The position numbers were made by a program, and so were the translations under genes. The notes below the pieces were generated by a model. It was given only the letters and a program-made list of their open reading frames with translations, had not been told where the DNA came from and did no database searches. A DNA stretch of 64,000 nucleotides from an uncultured Sphingomonas sp. Its GTDB lineage: Bacteria > Pseudomonadota > Alphaproteobacteria > Sphingomonadales > Sphingomonadaceae. Of the stretch, positions 31,746 to 40,982 are shown one piece after another; within the stretch, counting starts at the first letter, position 1; every line of letters begins with the position of its first letter. The stretch is from the NCBI GenBank assembly GCA_913777325.1, contig CAJYSA010000007.1, forward strand, positions 42,858 to 106,857, written 5' to 3'.

Positions 31746-31863
31746 CTCTATTGCAAGTGGTCGGGCCGCAACCTAGGCTCGTGGACGGGAGAGGTGCGAT
31801 AGCACCCGGATAAACAATGCGATCCGGCGCCGGTGCGCCGATCGCGGCAGCGGGGTAGGGCGC

Positions 31864-33273
31864 ATGATCAAGGTCGGTCATCTGGCAGTGGGCGTGCTGC
31901 TCGCGACGGCATTGTCCGGCAGCGTCGCCGCCCGGCCGCCGCAGGCGCGGGAACAGCGCATCCCATGGCGTGACATGACGCCGCGTGTCGGACTGGCAGG
32001 TTGGCACAAGACCGGCGGCAACGCGACCTATGCCGTGGTGGATGGTGAACTGGTGGGGCGGGCCGAGCCGGGCAAGGCCAACAGCTGGCTGGTGTCGGAT
32101 GCCGCCTACGGCGATTTCATCATCGAATTCGACGCACGCACCGATCCGGCGCTGAACTCCGGCGTGATGATCCGCGGACAAAGCCGCCCGGATTACCGCA
32201 ACGGCGTGGTGTTCGGCTATCAGGCGGAGATCGACCCGTCGAAGCGCGCGTGGAGCGGCGGGCTCTATGACGAGCAACGGCGGCAGTGGCTCTATACGCT
32301 GGGCCGCAACGAGGCGGCGCGGCGAACCTTCCGCTCGGGCGACTGGAATCACTACCGCGTCGAGGCGATCGGCAACCGGCTTCGTACCTGGATCAACGGC
32401 GTGCCGGCGGCGGACGTTGTCGACGACATGGATGCGCGCGGCTTCATCGCGTTTCAGGTTCACGCCATCCCCGACGCGGAAGCGGCTCGCCACCCGGAGG
32501 CGCGGTTCCGCAACGTGCGGATGATCACCGATCGTCCGGCGCGGTTCGCGATGCCCGAGACGCAGCTTCCGCAACAAGGCTGGCTGTCGAACCGATTGTC
32601 GCGCGACGAGCAGCGCGCCGGCTGGAAGCTGTTGTGGGATGGACGCACCACGAAGGGCTGGACCAGCGCGAAGGGCGGCGCGTTCCCGGCCAGGGGCTGG
32701 TCGATCCGCGACGGCGTGTTGACCGTGGAGGGCAGCGACGGCGCCGAATCCGCCAACGGCGGTGATATCGTGACGACGCGGGACTACAGGGATTTCGAAC
32801 TCTCGGTCGATTTCCGCCTGACCGAAGGCGCGAACAGCGGCGTCAAATACTTTGTCGACCCGGAGCTGTCGAAGGGCGCCGGCTCGGCGATCGGACTGGA
32901 ATATCAGCTGCTCGACGACGCGCGCCATCCGGATGCCAAGCGTGGGCGCGACGGCAATCGCACGCTGGGATCGCTGTACGACCTGATCCCCGCCCGCAAC
33001 CTTTCCGATCCCGACAGCCCGGGCAAGCGGATCAATCCGCCGGGCGAGTGGAACCGCGCGGTGATCGTGTCGCGCGGGCAGCACGTCGAGCATTGGCTCA
33101 ATGGCTTCAAGGTCGTCGAATATGAGCGTGGATCGCCCGCGTTCCGGGCGCTGGTGGCGCAGAGCAAATATGCGAAATGGCCGAATTTCGGCGAGCGGGC
33201 GCAAGGGCCGATCCTGTTGCAGGATCACGGCAACCGCGTCGATTTCCGCTCGGTGAAGATTCGCGAATTCTAA
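31864..33273 (+). CDS. Secreted two-domain DUF1080 (3-keto-disaccharide hydrolase) protein
   Basis: 469 residues: signal peptide (about 1-23), then two DUF1080/concanavalin-like domains in tandem. Domain 1 (about 35-230) has DFIIEFDARTDPALNSGVMI and NHYRVEAIGNRLRTWINGVP. Domain 2 (about 255-469) has WKLLWDGRTTKGW, DFELSVDFRLTEGANSGVKY and HVEHWLNGFKVVEY. The family is known for hydrolysing 3-keto-glycosides in the periplasm. Most members have one domain; the divergence of the two halves suggests an old duplication. First gene of the plus-strand sugar operon. Confidence 0.88.
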   Translation: MIKVGHLAVGVLLATALSGSVAARPPQAREQRIPWRDMTPRVGLAGWHKTGGNATYAVVDGELVGRAEPGKANSWLVSDAAYGDFIIEFDARTDPALNSGVMIRGQSRPDYRNGVVFGYQAEIDPSKRAWSGGLYDEQRRQWLYTLGRNEAARRTFRSGDWNHYRVEAIGNRLRTWINGVPAADVVDDMDARGFIAFQVHAIPDAEAARHPEARFRNVRMITDRPARFAMPETQLPQQGWLSNRLSRDEQRAGWKLLWDGRTTKGWTSAKGGAFPARGWSIRDGVLTVEGSDGAESANGGDIVTTRDYRDFELSVDFRLTEGANSGVKYFVDPELSKGAGSAIGLEYQLLDDARHPDAKRGRDGNRTLGSLYDLIPARNLSDPDSPGKRINPPGEWNRAVIVSRGQHVEHWLNGFKVVEYERGSPAFRALVAQSKYAKWPNFGERAQGPILLQDHGNRVDFRSVKIREF

Positions 33274-33286
33274 GGGGGAAGGTTCG

Positions 33287-34600
33287 ATGATCGATCGTCG
33301 CACGATGATGACCGGGGCGGGCGCCGCGCTGGGCGTCGCGATCAGCGCCCGCAGCTATGCGCAGATCAAGGGCGCGAACGACCGGCTGCGCGTGGCGGTG
33401 GTCGGGGTGAACGGCCGTGGCCAGGCGCATATGAGCGCGTTCGCCAAGCAGCCGAATGTCGCGATCACGCATCTGGTCGATGTCGACTCCGACGTGCTCG
33501 CCAAGCGGGCCGCCGCGTTCGCGGCAAAGGGCAACAGCGCACTGAAGACCGAGGGCGACTATCGCCGCCTGCTGGACAAGAAGGCGGTCGACGTCATCAC
33601 CGTCGCCACGCCCGACCATTGGCACGCCAAGCTGGCGATCGATGCCATGGACGCGGGGCGGCATTGCTACCTGGAAAAGCCGATCGGGATCGCGCCGGCC
33701 GAAGGGGAAGCGTTGATCGCCGCGCAGAAGCGCACCGGGCGAGTGTTGCAGGTCGGCAACCAGCAACGCTCCAGCCCGGAGACGCAGCAACTGCTGGCGC
33801 TGGTGCGCGCCGGAGAACTGGGCGACGTCTACGAGGCGCAGACCTGGTACGCGAACAATCGTGGGTCGATCGGCACTGGCACGGAGATCGCGCCGCCGCC
33901 CAATCTGAACTGGGATATGTGGCAGGGGCCGCGCCCACGCGGGAACTACCGGTCGAACCTGGTCCACTACAACTGGCACTGGTTCTGGAAATACGGCACC
34001 GGTGAGATCTGCAACAATGCGATGCACGAACTGGATGTCGCACGCTGGCTGATGGGCGTGACCTATCCGAAGACCGTCGAAGCGCGCGGTGCGCGGCATT
34101 TCTACAAGGGTGACGATTGGGAGATGTACGACTCCCTCGCGCTCGACCTGCTCTACGATGGTGATCGCGCGATCCGCTGGAACGGGCAGAGCTGCAATGC
34201 ACAGCAGACCTATGGGCGGGGGCGCGGCGTGTTGCTGCTCGGCACAAAGGGTTCGGCGGTGGTCGACCGCAACGGCTTCGAATTGTTCGATCTCGCCGGC
34301 AAGCCGTTGCGGCAGGTGAAGGCGGCGGCGACGTCGGAGACGACGGGCACGGTAGGCGAGGGGGTACTGGACGTCTATCACGCGCGCAACTTCGTCGATG
34401 TGATCCGTGGCCGCGCGTTCGCGCTCGCCTCGCCGATCGCGGAAGGGCATGTCAGCACCACGCTCTGTCATCTCGGCAACATCGCCTATCGCACGAACAG
34501 CGTGCTGAGCATCGATCCCGCCACCGGCAAGCCGGCGAGCGCGGCGGCGATGAAGCTGTGGTCGGTCGACTATCAGCCCGGCTGGGAGGTAAAGGCCTGA
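33287..34600 (+). CDS. Gfo/Idh/MocA oxidoreductase, exported
   Basis: 437 residues. The N-terminus MIDRRTMMTGAGAALG with SARSYAQ is a twin-arginine-type signal, so a cofactor-loaded periplasmic protein is likely. The Rossmann part has VAVVGVNGRGQAH; CYLEKPIGIAP is the EKP motif with the catalytic Lys. The C-terminal half includes HYNWHWFWKYGTGEICNNAM with HELD nearby, as in sugar 3-keto enzymes. It follows the DUF1080 gene by 13 bases. Role inferred: acting on a 3-keto sugar or its glycoside. Confidence 0.88.
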   Translation: MIDRRTMMTGAGAALGVAISARSYAQIKGANDRLRVAVVGVNGRGQAHMSAFAKQPNVAITHLVDVDSDVLAKRAAAFAAKGNSALKTEGDYRRLLDKKAVDVITVATPDHWHAKLAIDAMDAGRHCYLEKPIGIAPAEGEALIAAQKRTGRVLQVGNQQRSSPETQQLLALVRAGELGDVYEAQTWYANNRGSIGTGTEIAPPPNLNWDMWQGPRPRGNYRSNLVHYNWHWFWKYGTGEICNNAMHELDVARWLMGVTYPKTVEARGARHFYKGDDWEMYDSLALDLLYDGDRAIRWNGQSCNAQQTYGRGRGVLLLGTKGSAVVDRNGFELFDLAGKPLRQVKAAATSETTGTVGEGVLDVYHARNFVDVIRGRAFALASPIAEGHVSTTLCHLGNIAYRTNSVLSIDPATGKPASAAAMKLWSVDYQPGWEVKA

Positions 34601-34614
34601 CGCAGGCGGCGGCC

Positions 34615-35466
34615 ATGACGCGGCGCGGGCGGCAGAGCGCGACCGGGATCGAACGGTTCGCGGCGATGGGCACGCGTGTCGAGCTGCATCGCTTCGGCGG
34701 CGGCGATCCCGATGCGCTGGCGATGGCGCGGCGCGCGATCGAGGCGGTGGACGATGCGCTGACCATTCATCGCCCGTCGTCCGCCACCGCGATGAACGAT
34801 GCGCTGCGTGGCGGGCGGGTGGCGGTGATCGACGACCCGTTGCTGCTCGACGCGTTGGTGCGGATCGATGCCGGGCATGTCGCGACCGACGGCCTGTTCG
34901 ATCCCACGGTTGGCGTCCAAGCGAGCGGCAGCGGTGGCTGGCAAGCGTTATGCATCGATCGCGTGGCGGCGACGGTCTCTTGCGCCGCGCCGATCGCGCT
35001 CGATTTCGGTGGGTTCGGCAAGGGCTATGCGCTCGATCGGGCGGCGGCGGCGCTTCGGGCGGCTGGGGTTACCTGTGCCTTGCTCTCGGCGGGCGAAAGC
35101 TCGATCGCGGTGCTGGGCGAGCATCCGCTGGGTGGTGCCTGGTCGTTCGGCATCCCCGACCCGCGTGATGCTGGCCGTACGCTGGTCGAGATCGAACTGA
35201 TCGATGCCGCGCTCTCCGTCTCTTCGACGGTGGGCGGGGGCACGCTGGCGCCGGACCGCGCCGCGATGGTCCGCCCGCGCGATGGCGCCGTGATGGTCGC
35301 CCCGCGCGCCGCGGTGGTGACGGAGCGGAGCGGTGCGATGGCGGAGATGCTCAGCACCGCGCTGATCGTCGCCGATGACGCAGGCGTTGTGCGGTTGCAT
35401 GATGGCAAGAGCCGGATGTTGTTCGACCTTGCGCCCGGCGAGCCAATCAGGATGGTAAGTGAATGA
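34615..35466 (+). CDS. ApbE family FAD:protein FMN transferase
   Basis: 283 residues. ERFAAMGTRVELH near the N-terminus and DFGGFGKGYALDRAAAALRA in the middle are the ApbE motifs for FAD binding. Its family attaches FMN covalently to Thr/Ser of exported flavoproteins. No signal peptide is obvious from the ATG at 34615, so the active site may be cytosolic or the true start differs. It sits between two Gfo/Idh genes and overlaps the next by ATGA. A partner with a clear flavinylation motif was not found in the window. Confidence 0.88.
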   Translation: MTRRGRQSATGIERFAAMGTRVELHRFGGGDPDALAMARRAIEAVDDALTIHRPSSATAMNDALRGGRVAVIDDPLLLDALVRIDAGHVATDGLFDPTVGVQASGSGGWQALCIDRVAATVSCAAPIALDFGGFGKGYALDRAAAALRAAGVTCALLSAGESSIAVLGEHPLGGAWSFGIPDPRDAGRTLVEIELIDAALSVSSTVGGGTLAPDRAAMVRPRDGAVMVAPRAAVVTERSGAMAEMLSTALIVADDAGVVRLHDGKSRMLFDLAPGEPIRMVSE

Positions 35467-36722
35467 CCGACAAGCAATTCGACCTGAGCCGCCGCTCGTT
35501 CCTCGATCGCGTGCTGATGGCGGGCGCGGGCAGCGTCATGGCGACGGCGGCCCCCTGGGCCGCGATGGCGGCGGGGGCGGAGGCGGCAGGCGGCAAGGTC
35601 CGCCTGGGCGTGATCGGCACCGGCGATCGTGGACGCGCGCTGATCCAGAACATCGCCAAGACGCGCAACTGCACCGTCGCCGCGATCTGCGACAGCTATG
35701 CCCCCAATCTCGCCAAGGCGCGCCAGTGGGTGACGAGCGGCACGCCGGAGTTCGCCGATCATCGCGCCTTGCTGGACGCGCGCGGGCTTGACGCGGTGGT
35801 GATCGCGACGCCGCTCGACATGCATGCGCGGCACACGATCGATGCGTTCGACGCCGGGCTGCACGTGTGGTGCGAGAAGGCGATGGCGCGCACGATCGAC
35901 GATTGCGGCGCGATGGTCAAACGCGCGCAGGATCGCGGCAAGGTGTTGCAGATCGGGCATCAGCGGATGTTCCATCCGACCTATCTGAACGCGCTGCGCC
36001 GCGTGAAGGCGGGGGAGATCGGGTCGATCACGCAGATCCGCGCGAGCTGGCACCGCAACAATAGCTGGCGCCGCCCGGTGCCCGCCGACAGCGACGACCG
36101 ACGCGTGAACTGGCGGCTGTATCGCGAACGATCGGCGGGGTTGATGACCGAGCTGGCGACGCACCAGCTACAGGTCGGCAACTGGTTCCTTGATGCGGTG
36201 CCGACGCGCGTGATGGGATCCGGCAGCATCTGTTACTGGAAGGATGGGCGCGAGGTGTACGACCATGTCGCTCTGATCTACGAATATGCCGGCGGTCGGA
36301 AGCTGATCTACACGTCGCTGCTGAACAATGCGCGATACGGCTGTGAGGAGCAGATCCAGGGCAGCAAGGGCACGATCGAGCCGGAGCTGGGGCGCATCTA
36401 TCAGGAGGTGCCCCCGCGCACGCTGGCGCTGCAACGGATGCAGGCCGATGTGAAGCGCGGGCACAAGCGGACGATCCCGATCGGCGGGGCGACATGGTTC
36501 CCGGAACTGCCCGTGACCACGCCGGGCGAATCGCTTGGCTGGGGCGAGTATGACGAGACGATGCTGCAGTTCGAAGGCTTCGGGCAGGCGGTGCGTTCAG
36601 GCACGCCGCTGCCGGGGTTGCTGCGCCAGGCCTATCAGGCGAGCGTCGCCTCGCTGCTGGGCGAACAGGCGATGGATCGTGGCGTCGCGATGACGTGGCC
36701 GACCGGTCTGGTGACGATGTGA
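35463..36722 (+). CDS. Gfo/Idh/MocA oxidoreductase with Tat signal
   Basis: 419 residues. SRRSFLDRVLMAGAG is a clear twin-arginine signal. VRLGVIGTGDRGRALIQNIA is the NAD-binding motif, and VWCEKAMARTIDD is the EKP region with Ala in place of Pro. NWRLYRERSAGLMTELATHQ holds the usual late His. Starts inside the ApbE stop. Probably a periplasmic sugar oxidoreductase with tightly bound NAD, like glycoside-acting members of the family. Substrate unknown. Confidence 0.87.
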   Translation: MTDKQFDLSRRSFLDRVLMAGAGSVMATAAPWAAMAAGAEAAGGKVRLGVIGTGDRGRALIQNIAKTRNCTVAAICDSYAPNLAKARQWVTSGTPEFADHRALLDARGLDAVVIATPLDMHARHTIDAFDAGLHVWCEKAMARTIDDCGAMVKRAQDRGKVLQIGHQRMFHPTYLNALRRVKAGEIGSITQIRASWHRNNSWRRPVPADSDDRRVNWRLYRERSAGLMTELATHQLQVGNWFLDAVPTRVMGSGSICYWKDGREVYDHVALIYEYAGGRKLIYTSLLNNARYGCEEQIQGSKGTIEPELGRIYQEVPPRTLALQRMQADVKRGHKRTIPIGGATWFPELPVTTPGESLGWGEYDETMLQFEGFGQAVRSGTPLPGLLRQAYQASVASLLGEQAMDRGVAMTWPTGLVTM

Positions 36723-36733
36723 AGGGGGAAGAG

Positions 36734-37891
36734 ATGACGACGACGGATCGGCGCGGGCTGCTGGGGCTGGGCGTCACCGCCGGGCTGGTCGGGCTGGCAG
36801 GCGAGGCGTTCGCCCAGTCGGCAACGCGCGGCGACGCGCCGACCGAAAGCGCGGTGGCCAAGCCGGCACCGGAGGCGCGACATCGCGTGCCGTTCGCCGT
36901 GATCGGCATGGATCACAACCATATCTATGGCATGACCGACGCGATGATCCGTGGCGGCGGGGTGCTGACCAGTTTCTACGCGACCGATCCCGCGCAGATC
37001 GCGATGTTCCGGAAACGCTATCCCGCCGCGCGGCTGGCGCGCAGCGAGGACGAGATCCTGAACGATCGCGCGATCCGCCTGGTGTGCAGCGCGGCGATCC
37101 CGAGCCTCCGCGCGCCGCTGGGCATTCGCGTGATGCGCGCGGGCAAGGACTATCTGAGCGACAAGGCGGCGGTGGTTACGCTGCAGCAGCTTGCCGACGT
37201 GCGCCGCGCGATCAAGGAGACCGGTCGCAAGTACGGCATCATGTATTCGGAGCGGCTGGAGGTGCCCGCCGCGGTGATGGCCGGGCAGATGGTCCATGAC
37301 GGCGCGATCGGGCGGGTCATCCAGACGATCAACCTGGCGCCGCATCGCCTGTCGGCCCCGAGCCGTCCCGAATGGTTCTGGGATCCGGCGCGCAACGGCG
37401 GGATCCTGACCGACGTCGGCAGCCACCAGGCCGACCAGTTCGTGTATCTGACCGGCAGCAAGCGCGCGACGGTCGTCGCGTCGCAGACCGGCAATTTCGC
37501 GCATCCCGACCATCCGAAGTTCGAGGATTTCGGCGACATGATGCTGCACGGCGACGGGGGCGCGGGCTATGTTCGCGTCGACTGGTTCACGCCCGACGGC
37601 CTGCCGACCTGGGGCGACGGGCGCCTCTTCATCCTGGGGACCGAGGGCTATATCGAGCTGCGCAAATACGTCGATATCGCGGGGCGGCCCGGTGGCAACC
37701 ATCTGTTCATCGCGGACCGAAAAGGGGTACGCTACATCGATTGCTCGAAGGTGCCGTTGCCGTTCGGGCCGCAGTTCATCAACGACATCGTCGAGGGCAC
37801 ATCTCTGGCGCAGGATCAGGACGGCGCCTTGTTAGCCGCCGAACTGGTGCTGACCGCCGAGGCGCGGGCGACGCGCGCCACGCCGGCCTGA
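36734..37891 (+). CDS. Gfo/Idh/MocA-like protein with altered cofactor motifs
   Basis: 385 residues, starting at ATG 36734 after AAGGGGGAAGAG. The signal has DRRGLLGLGVTAGL and EAFAQ, again Tat-like. The nucleotide-binding Gly loop is replaced by VIGMDHNHIYGM, and the EKP motif by YLSDKAAVVT, keeping only the Lys. The C-terminal domain (DVGSHQADQFVYLTG) is regular. It may be a divergent subfamily with changed cofactor binding. Last gene of the operon; a hairpin follows. Confidence 0.82.
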   Translation: MTTTDRRGLLGLGVTAGLVGLAGEAFAQSATRGDAPTESAVAKPAPEARHRVPFAVIGMDHNHIYGMTDAMIRGGGVLTSFYATDPAQIAMFRKRYPAARLARSEDEILNDRAIRLVCSAAIPSLRAPLGIRVMRAGKDYLSDKAAVVTLQQLADVRRAIKETGRKYGIMYSERLEVPAAVMAGQMVHDGAIGRVIQTINLAPHRLSAPSRPEWFWDPARNGGILTDVGSHQADQFVYLTGSKRATVVASQTGNFAHPDHPKFEDFGDMMLHGDGGAGYVRVDWFTPDGLPTWGDGRLFILGTEGYIELRKYVDIAGRPGGNHLFIADRKGVRYIDCSKVPLPFGPQFINDIVEGTSLAQDQDGALLAAELVLTAEARATRATPA

Positions 37892-37899
37892 ACAACCCC

Positions 37900-37925
37900 G
37901 GCGGCGGTCCGCTCAGACCGCCGCC
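37900..37925. terminator. Bidirectional hairpin terminator
   Basis: A perfect ten-base-pair stem GGCGGCGGTC/GACCGCCGCC with a six-base loop, between convergent genes. It overlaps the last codons and stop of the LOV kinase on the minus strand. No T-run. Confidence 0.55.
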
Positions 37926-39403
37926 TCGATCTCGAACCGCACCCCCTCGGGAGGATAGGTCATGGCCGCCGCGCCCCGCGTCCGCCCGGCCAGCACGCGT
38001 TCGATCATGCGGGTTCCGAACCCGGTGCGCGTGGGCGGGACGACGGCGGGGCCGTTCCGTTCGATCCAGGAAAAGGTGAAGCGACGCTCGTTCGTCGTGC
38101 CGCTCAAGGCCCAGCGGATCGCGACCGATCCCTCCGCAACAGACAGCGCGCCATATTTGATCGCGTTGGTCACCAGTTCGTGAAGCGCCATCGACAGCGC
38201 CAGCGTGATATCCGGCGACAGGCGGATGGCCGCGCCTTCGATCGTGAAGCGGTGTCCGCCAACGTCCATGAACGGCGCGAGCACCCGCTCCACTATTTCC
38301 TTGATCGTGGCACCTTCCACTTCATCGCGGACCAGCAGTTCGTGCGCGGCGCCCAGCGTGGCGATCCGGCCCGCCACCGCATTGCGCCCTTCCTCCAGCG
38401 AGGAGGCGTCCCGCAACGTCTGGCTGACCACCGCACCGACCGTCGCGAGCGTGTTCTTGACCCGGTGCGTCAGTTCGCGGGCGAGGATGGCACGATGCTC
38501 CTCGGCGAACTTGCGCTCGGTAATGTTCGATGTGAAGCCGGACAATGCCAGCGGCGTCCCATCGGGCCGGCGTTGCAGCGCGCCCTGCACGTGGATCCAG
38601 CGCTGTTCGCCGCTGGGCGTCAGGATTCGATATTCCATGTCGAACGGCACGCCGTTTCGGATGGCATCGTCCATGGCGGCGAAGGCGCGATCGGCGTCTT
38701 CGCTATGGAGGCTGTCGCGATATTCCTCCATCGAGAGCGATCCGTCTGGCGGTCGACCGCAGTTGACGAGGCAGCTCGGCGACGCGTCCAGCTTCATGTC
38801 CGGCAGCGAGATCATCCACGTGCCCAGGCCGCCGGCCTTCAGCGCCAGCGCGAGCCGCGCCTCGCGCTCCTCGATCGCGATTTCGCGGCGCGCCACCTCC
38901 GCGGTCAACGCATCGCGATCGTCCTGAAGCTGGCGCACCCGATGCCGTTCGATCGTCACGTCGAGCTGCGTGGCGACGAAATAGCGCAGCGTGCCATCGG
39001 CGTCGAAGACGGGCGCGACCATCAGCCGGTTCCAGAACGGTGTCCCGTCCCGCCGATGATTGAGCAGATCGATGTCGATCCGCTCCTGCCGCGCGATCGC
39101 CTCGCGCAGCCGTGCGACATCCGCCTGGTCGGTGAGCGGCCCCTGCATGAAGCGGCAGTTACGCCCCAGCACCTCGTCGGCGGAGAAGCCGGTCAGCCGC
39201 TCGAACGCCTGATTGATGTAGACGAGCGGATGATCGGGCAGGGTCGGGTCGCTGACCACCATCGGGATGGTGGAGCAGGATACCGCCGCGAAAAACGGAT
39301 CGGCGGAGTCGAGCCCCGCCGCAAACCGCGCCACCGCATCACGCACCGCTGGCGGCGGTGCGAACGGTATGACGGGCGTGAGGGGCAGAGGGGATCGTTC
39401 CAA
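37913..39403 (-). CDS. LOV-PAS HWE-family blue-light sensor histidine kinase
   Basis: 496 residues, soluble. A LOV domain (about 38-155) has GRNCRFMQG, where Cys83 would form the flavin adduct, and FVATQLDVT with the conserved Gln. A helix (152-185) and a second PAS domain (about 185-300) follow. The HWE/HisKA_2 kinase begins at ELTHRVKNTLATVGAV (His313) and includes ALHELVTNAIKYGA and WIERNGP, the family W-E motif. LOV-HWE kinases in alphaproteobacteria often feed general stress or surface-attachment control. Start: TTG at 39403; the next Met would cut into the LOV domain. Confidence 0.92.
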   Translation of the reverse strand: MERSPLPLTPVIPFAPPPAVRDAVARFAAGLDSADPFFAAVSCSTIPMVVSDPTLPDHPLVYINQAFERLTGFSADEVLGRNCRFMQGPLTDQADVARLREAIARQERIDIDLLNHRRDGTPFWNRLMVAPVFDADGTLRYFVATQLDVTIERHRVRQLQDDRDALTAEVARREIAIEEREARLALALKAGGLGTWMISLPDMKLDASPSCLVNCGRPPDGSLSMEEYRDSLHSEDADRAFAAMDDAIRNGVPFDMEYRILTPSGEQRWIHVQGALQRRPDGTPLALSGFTSNITERKFAEEHRAILARELTHRVKNTLATVGAVVSQTLRDASSLEEGRNAVAGRIATLGAAHELLVRDEVEGATIKEIVERVLAPFMDVGGHRFTIEGAAIRLSPDITLALSMALHELVTNAIKYGALSVAEGSVAIRWALSGTTNERRFTFSWIERNGPAVVPPTRTGFGTRMIERVLAGRTRGAAAMTYPPEGVRFEIEAAV

Positions 39404-39514
39404 GATATCCGCAATCTAGATCAGTCTCGGTCACAGGACAATGCCGGAACACTTTGTGAAAACGTTATCTTGTCTGCATTTTTGTTGCTGGACGCGCGGT
39501 GCGACGTCCCGTGA

Positions 39515-40909
39515 TCAGTCTTCGGCCCGTGTGGCGGGGGTCGCCGCGCTCCACAGGACCGCATAGCCGAAGACCGCCGACAAGACAGAGGCGATCAGGA
39601 TGCCGAAGGCGGCGATTTCCGTACCCTCCGCCCCCTGGAACGCGAGTTCGGCGATGAACAGCGAGATCGTGAAGCCGATGCCGGCGACCCCGCCGATCCC
39701 GACGATCATCCGCCATGTCACGCCCTCCGGCAGCCTGGCCGCGCCGATCAGGGTCGCGATCCAGGTCGCGGCGAAGAAGCCGACCGGTTTGCCGATCACC
39801 AGCCCCGCCACGATCCCCAACGCCAGCGGTGAATGCAGTGCCTCCGCGATCAACTCTCCCGACAAATGGATGCGCACGTTTGACAGCGCGAACAGCGGCA
39901 GCACCAGATACGACACCCAGGGCGTCAGCGTGCGGACCAGCCGCTCGGCGGGTTCGTCGGTTGCGGCGGCCATTTCGTGGATATAGCCAAGCTCGCTTTG
40001 CGCGCGTTCGCGCTGCTGCTCGGTTTCCGCCTCGTCGTCGCTGCGTTCGGCCCGCGCCTGCGCCGCGCGAAGACGCTCGACCGGGCGCTGCACCCGCTGC
40101 GCGAAACGCTCCTCGGACAGGCGCGAGGTGGTCGGCAGCAGCAACCCGATCGCGACGCCCGCGATCGTCGGATGCACGCCCGAACCCAGCACGCCCACCC
40201 ATATCGAGACGCCGAGCAGCACATAGCCGATCGCCGCCACCCAGCCCAGCCGCAGCAGCAACAGGATACCGGCATAGCCCGCCGCCGCGACCAGCAGGAA
40301 CACCCAGTCGACAGAGTCGGTGTAGGCGACCGCGATCACCAACAGTCCGAAGACATCGTCGATCGCGGCGAAGGCGAGCAGCACCGAGCGTACCGCACCG
40401 GGCAGGCGCGCGGTGAACATGGCGACGATCGCCAGGCTGAACGCGGTATCCATCGCGGCCACCACGCCCCAGCCGTGCTGCGTGTCGGTGCCCATGTTGA
40501 ACGCGACATAGATTCCGATTGGCACGACCAGCCCGCCGATCGCGCCGGCCACCGGCAGGACGGCGGTGCGCAGCGTCGACAACGACCCTTTGCTGAACTC
40601 TCGCTTCACCTCGGTGCCGATGATCAGGAAGAACAGCGGCATCAGCGCATCGTTGACCCATTCGGCCAGCGGCAGCGCGATTGCGCGGGCGCCGTAGCTG
40701 AAGCGCAATTCCGTATCCCACAGCCGCTCCCAGCTCGATCCGAACGGCGAGTTGACGAGGATCAACGCGATCAGCGCCGCGATCAGCAGCGGACCGCCCG
40801 AGACTTCGCCGATCGCAAAGAACGGCGCGGCGCGCTTCAACAGGCCGGCGGCACGCGAATGATGCGCCCGGGCAGCCACCTTCCCGGAGAGACGCGGGGA
40901 CAGCGCCAT
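39515..40909 (-). CDS. nhaA: Na+/H+ antiporter NhaA
   Basis: 464 residues against about 390 in E. coli. Twelve hydrophobic helices; GGPLLIAALIALILVNSP near the start, FFLIIGTEVKREF, AMDTAFSLAIV (the Asp133 equivalent) and AAIDDVFGLLVIA (the paired Asp163/164). The extra length is a charged insert of about 60 residues (RAAQARAERSDDEAETEQQR) between helices in the middle. It exports Na+ in exchange for protons at alkaline pH or high salt. Separate from its neighbours. Confidence 0.95.
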   Translation of the reverse strand: MALSPRLSGKVAARAHHSRAAGLLKRAAPFFAIGEVSGGPLLIAALIALILVNSPFGSSWERLWDTELRFSYGARAIALPLAEWVNDALMPLFFLIIGTEVKREFSKGSLSTLRTAVLPVAGAIGGLVVPIGIYVAFNMGTDTQHGWGVVAAMDTAFSLAIVAMFTARLPGAVRSVLLAFAAIDDVFGLLVIAVAYTDSVDWVFLLVAAAGYAGILLLLRLGWVAAIGYVLLGVSIWVGVLGSGVHPTIAGVAIGLLLPTTSRLSEERFAQRVQRPVERLRAAQARAERSDDEAETEQQRERAQSELGYIHEMAAATDEPAERLVRTLTPWVSYLVLPLFALSNVRIHLSGELIAEALHSPLALGIVAGLVIGKPVGFFAATWIATLIGAARLPEGVTWRMIVGIGGVAGIGFTISLFIAELAFQGAEGTEIAAFGILIASVLSAVFGYAVLWSAATPATRAED

Positions 40910-40982
40910 GAAAGCCCTTCTTCTGTGAAGGACCTATACGGCCCAGCGCGTCAGCCGTTCCGGTCCGCGCCGGGCCAGTGCT

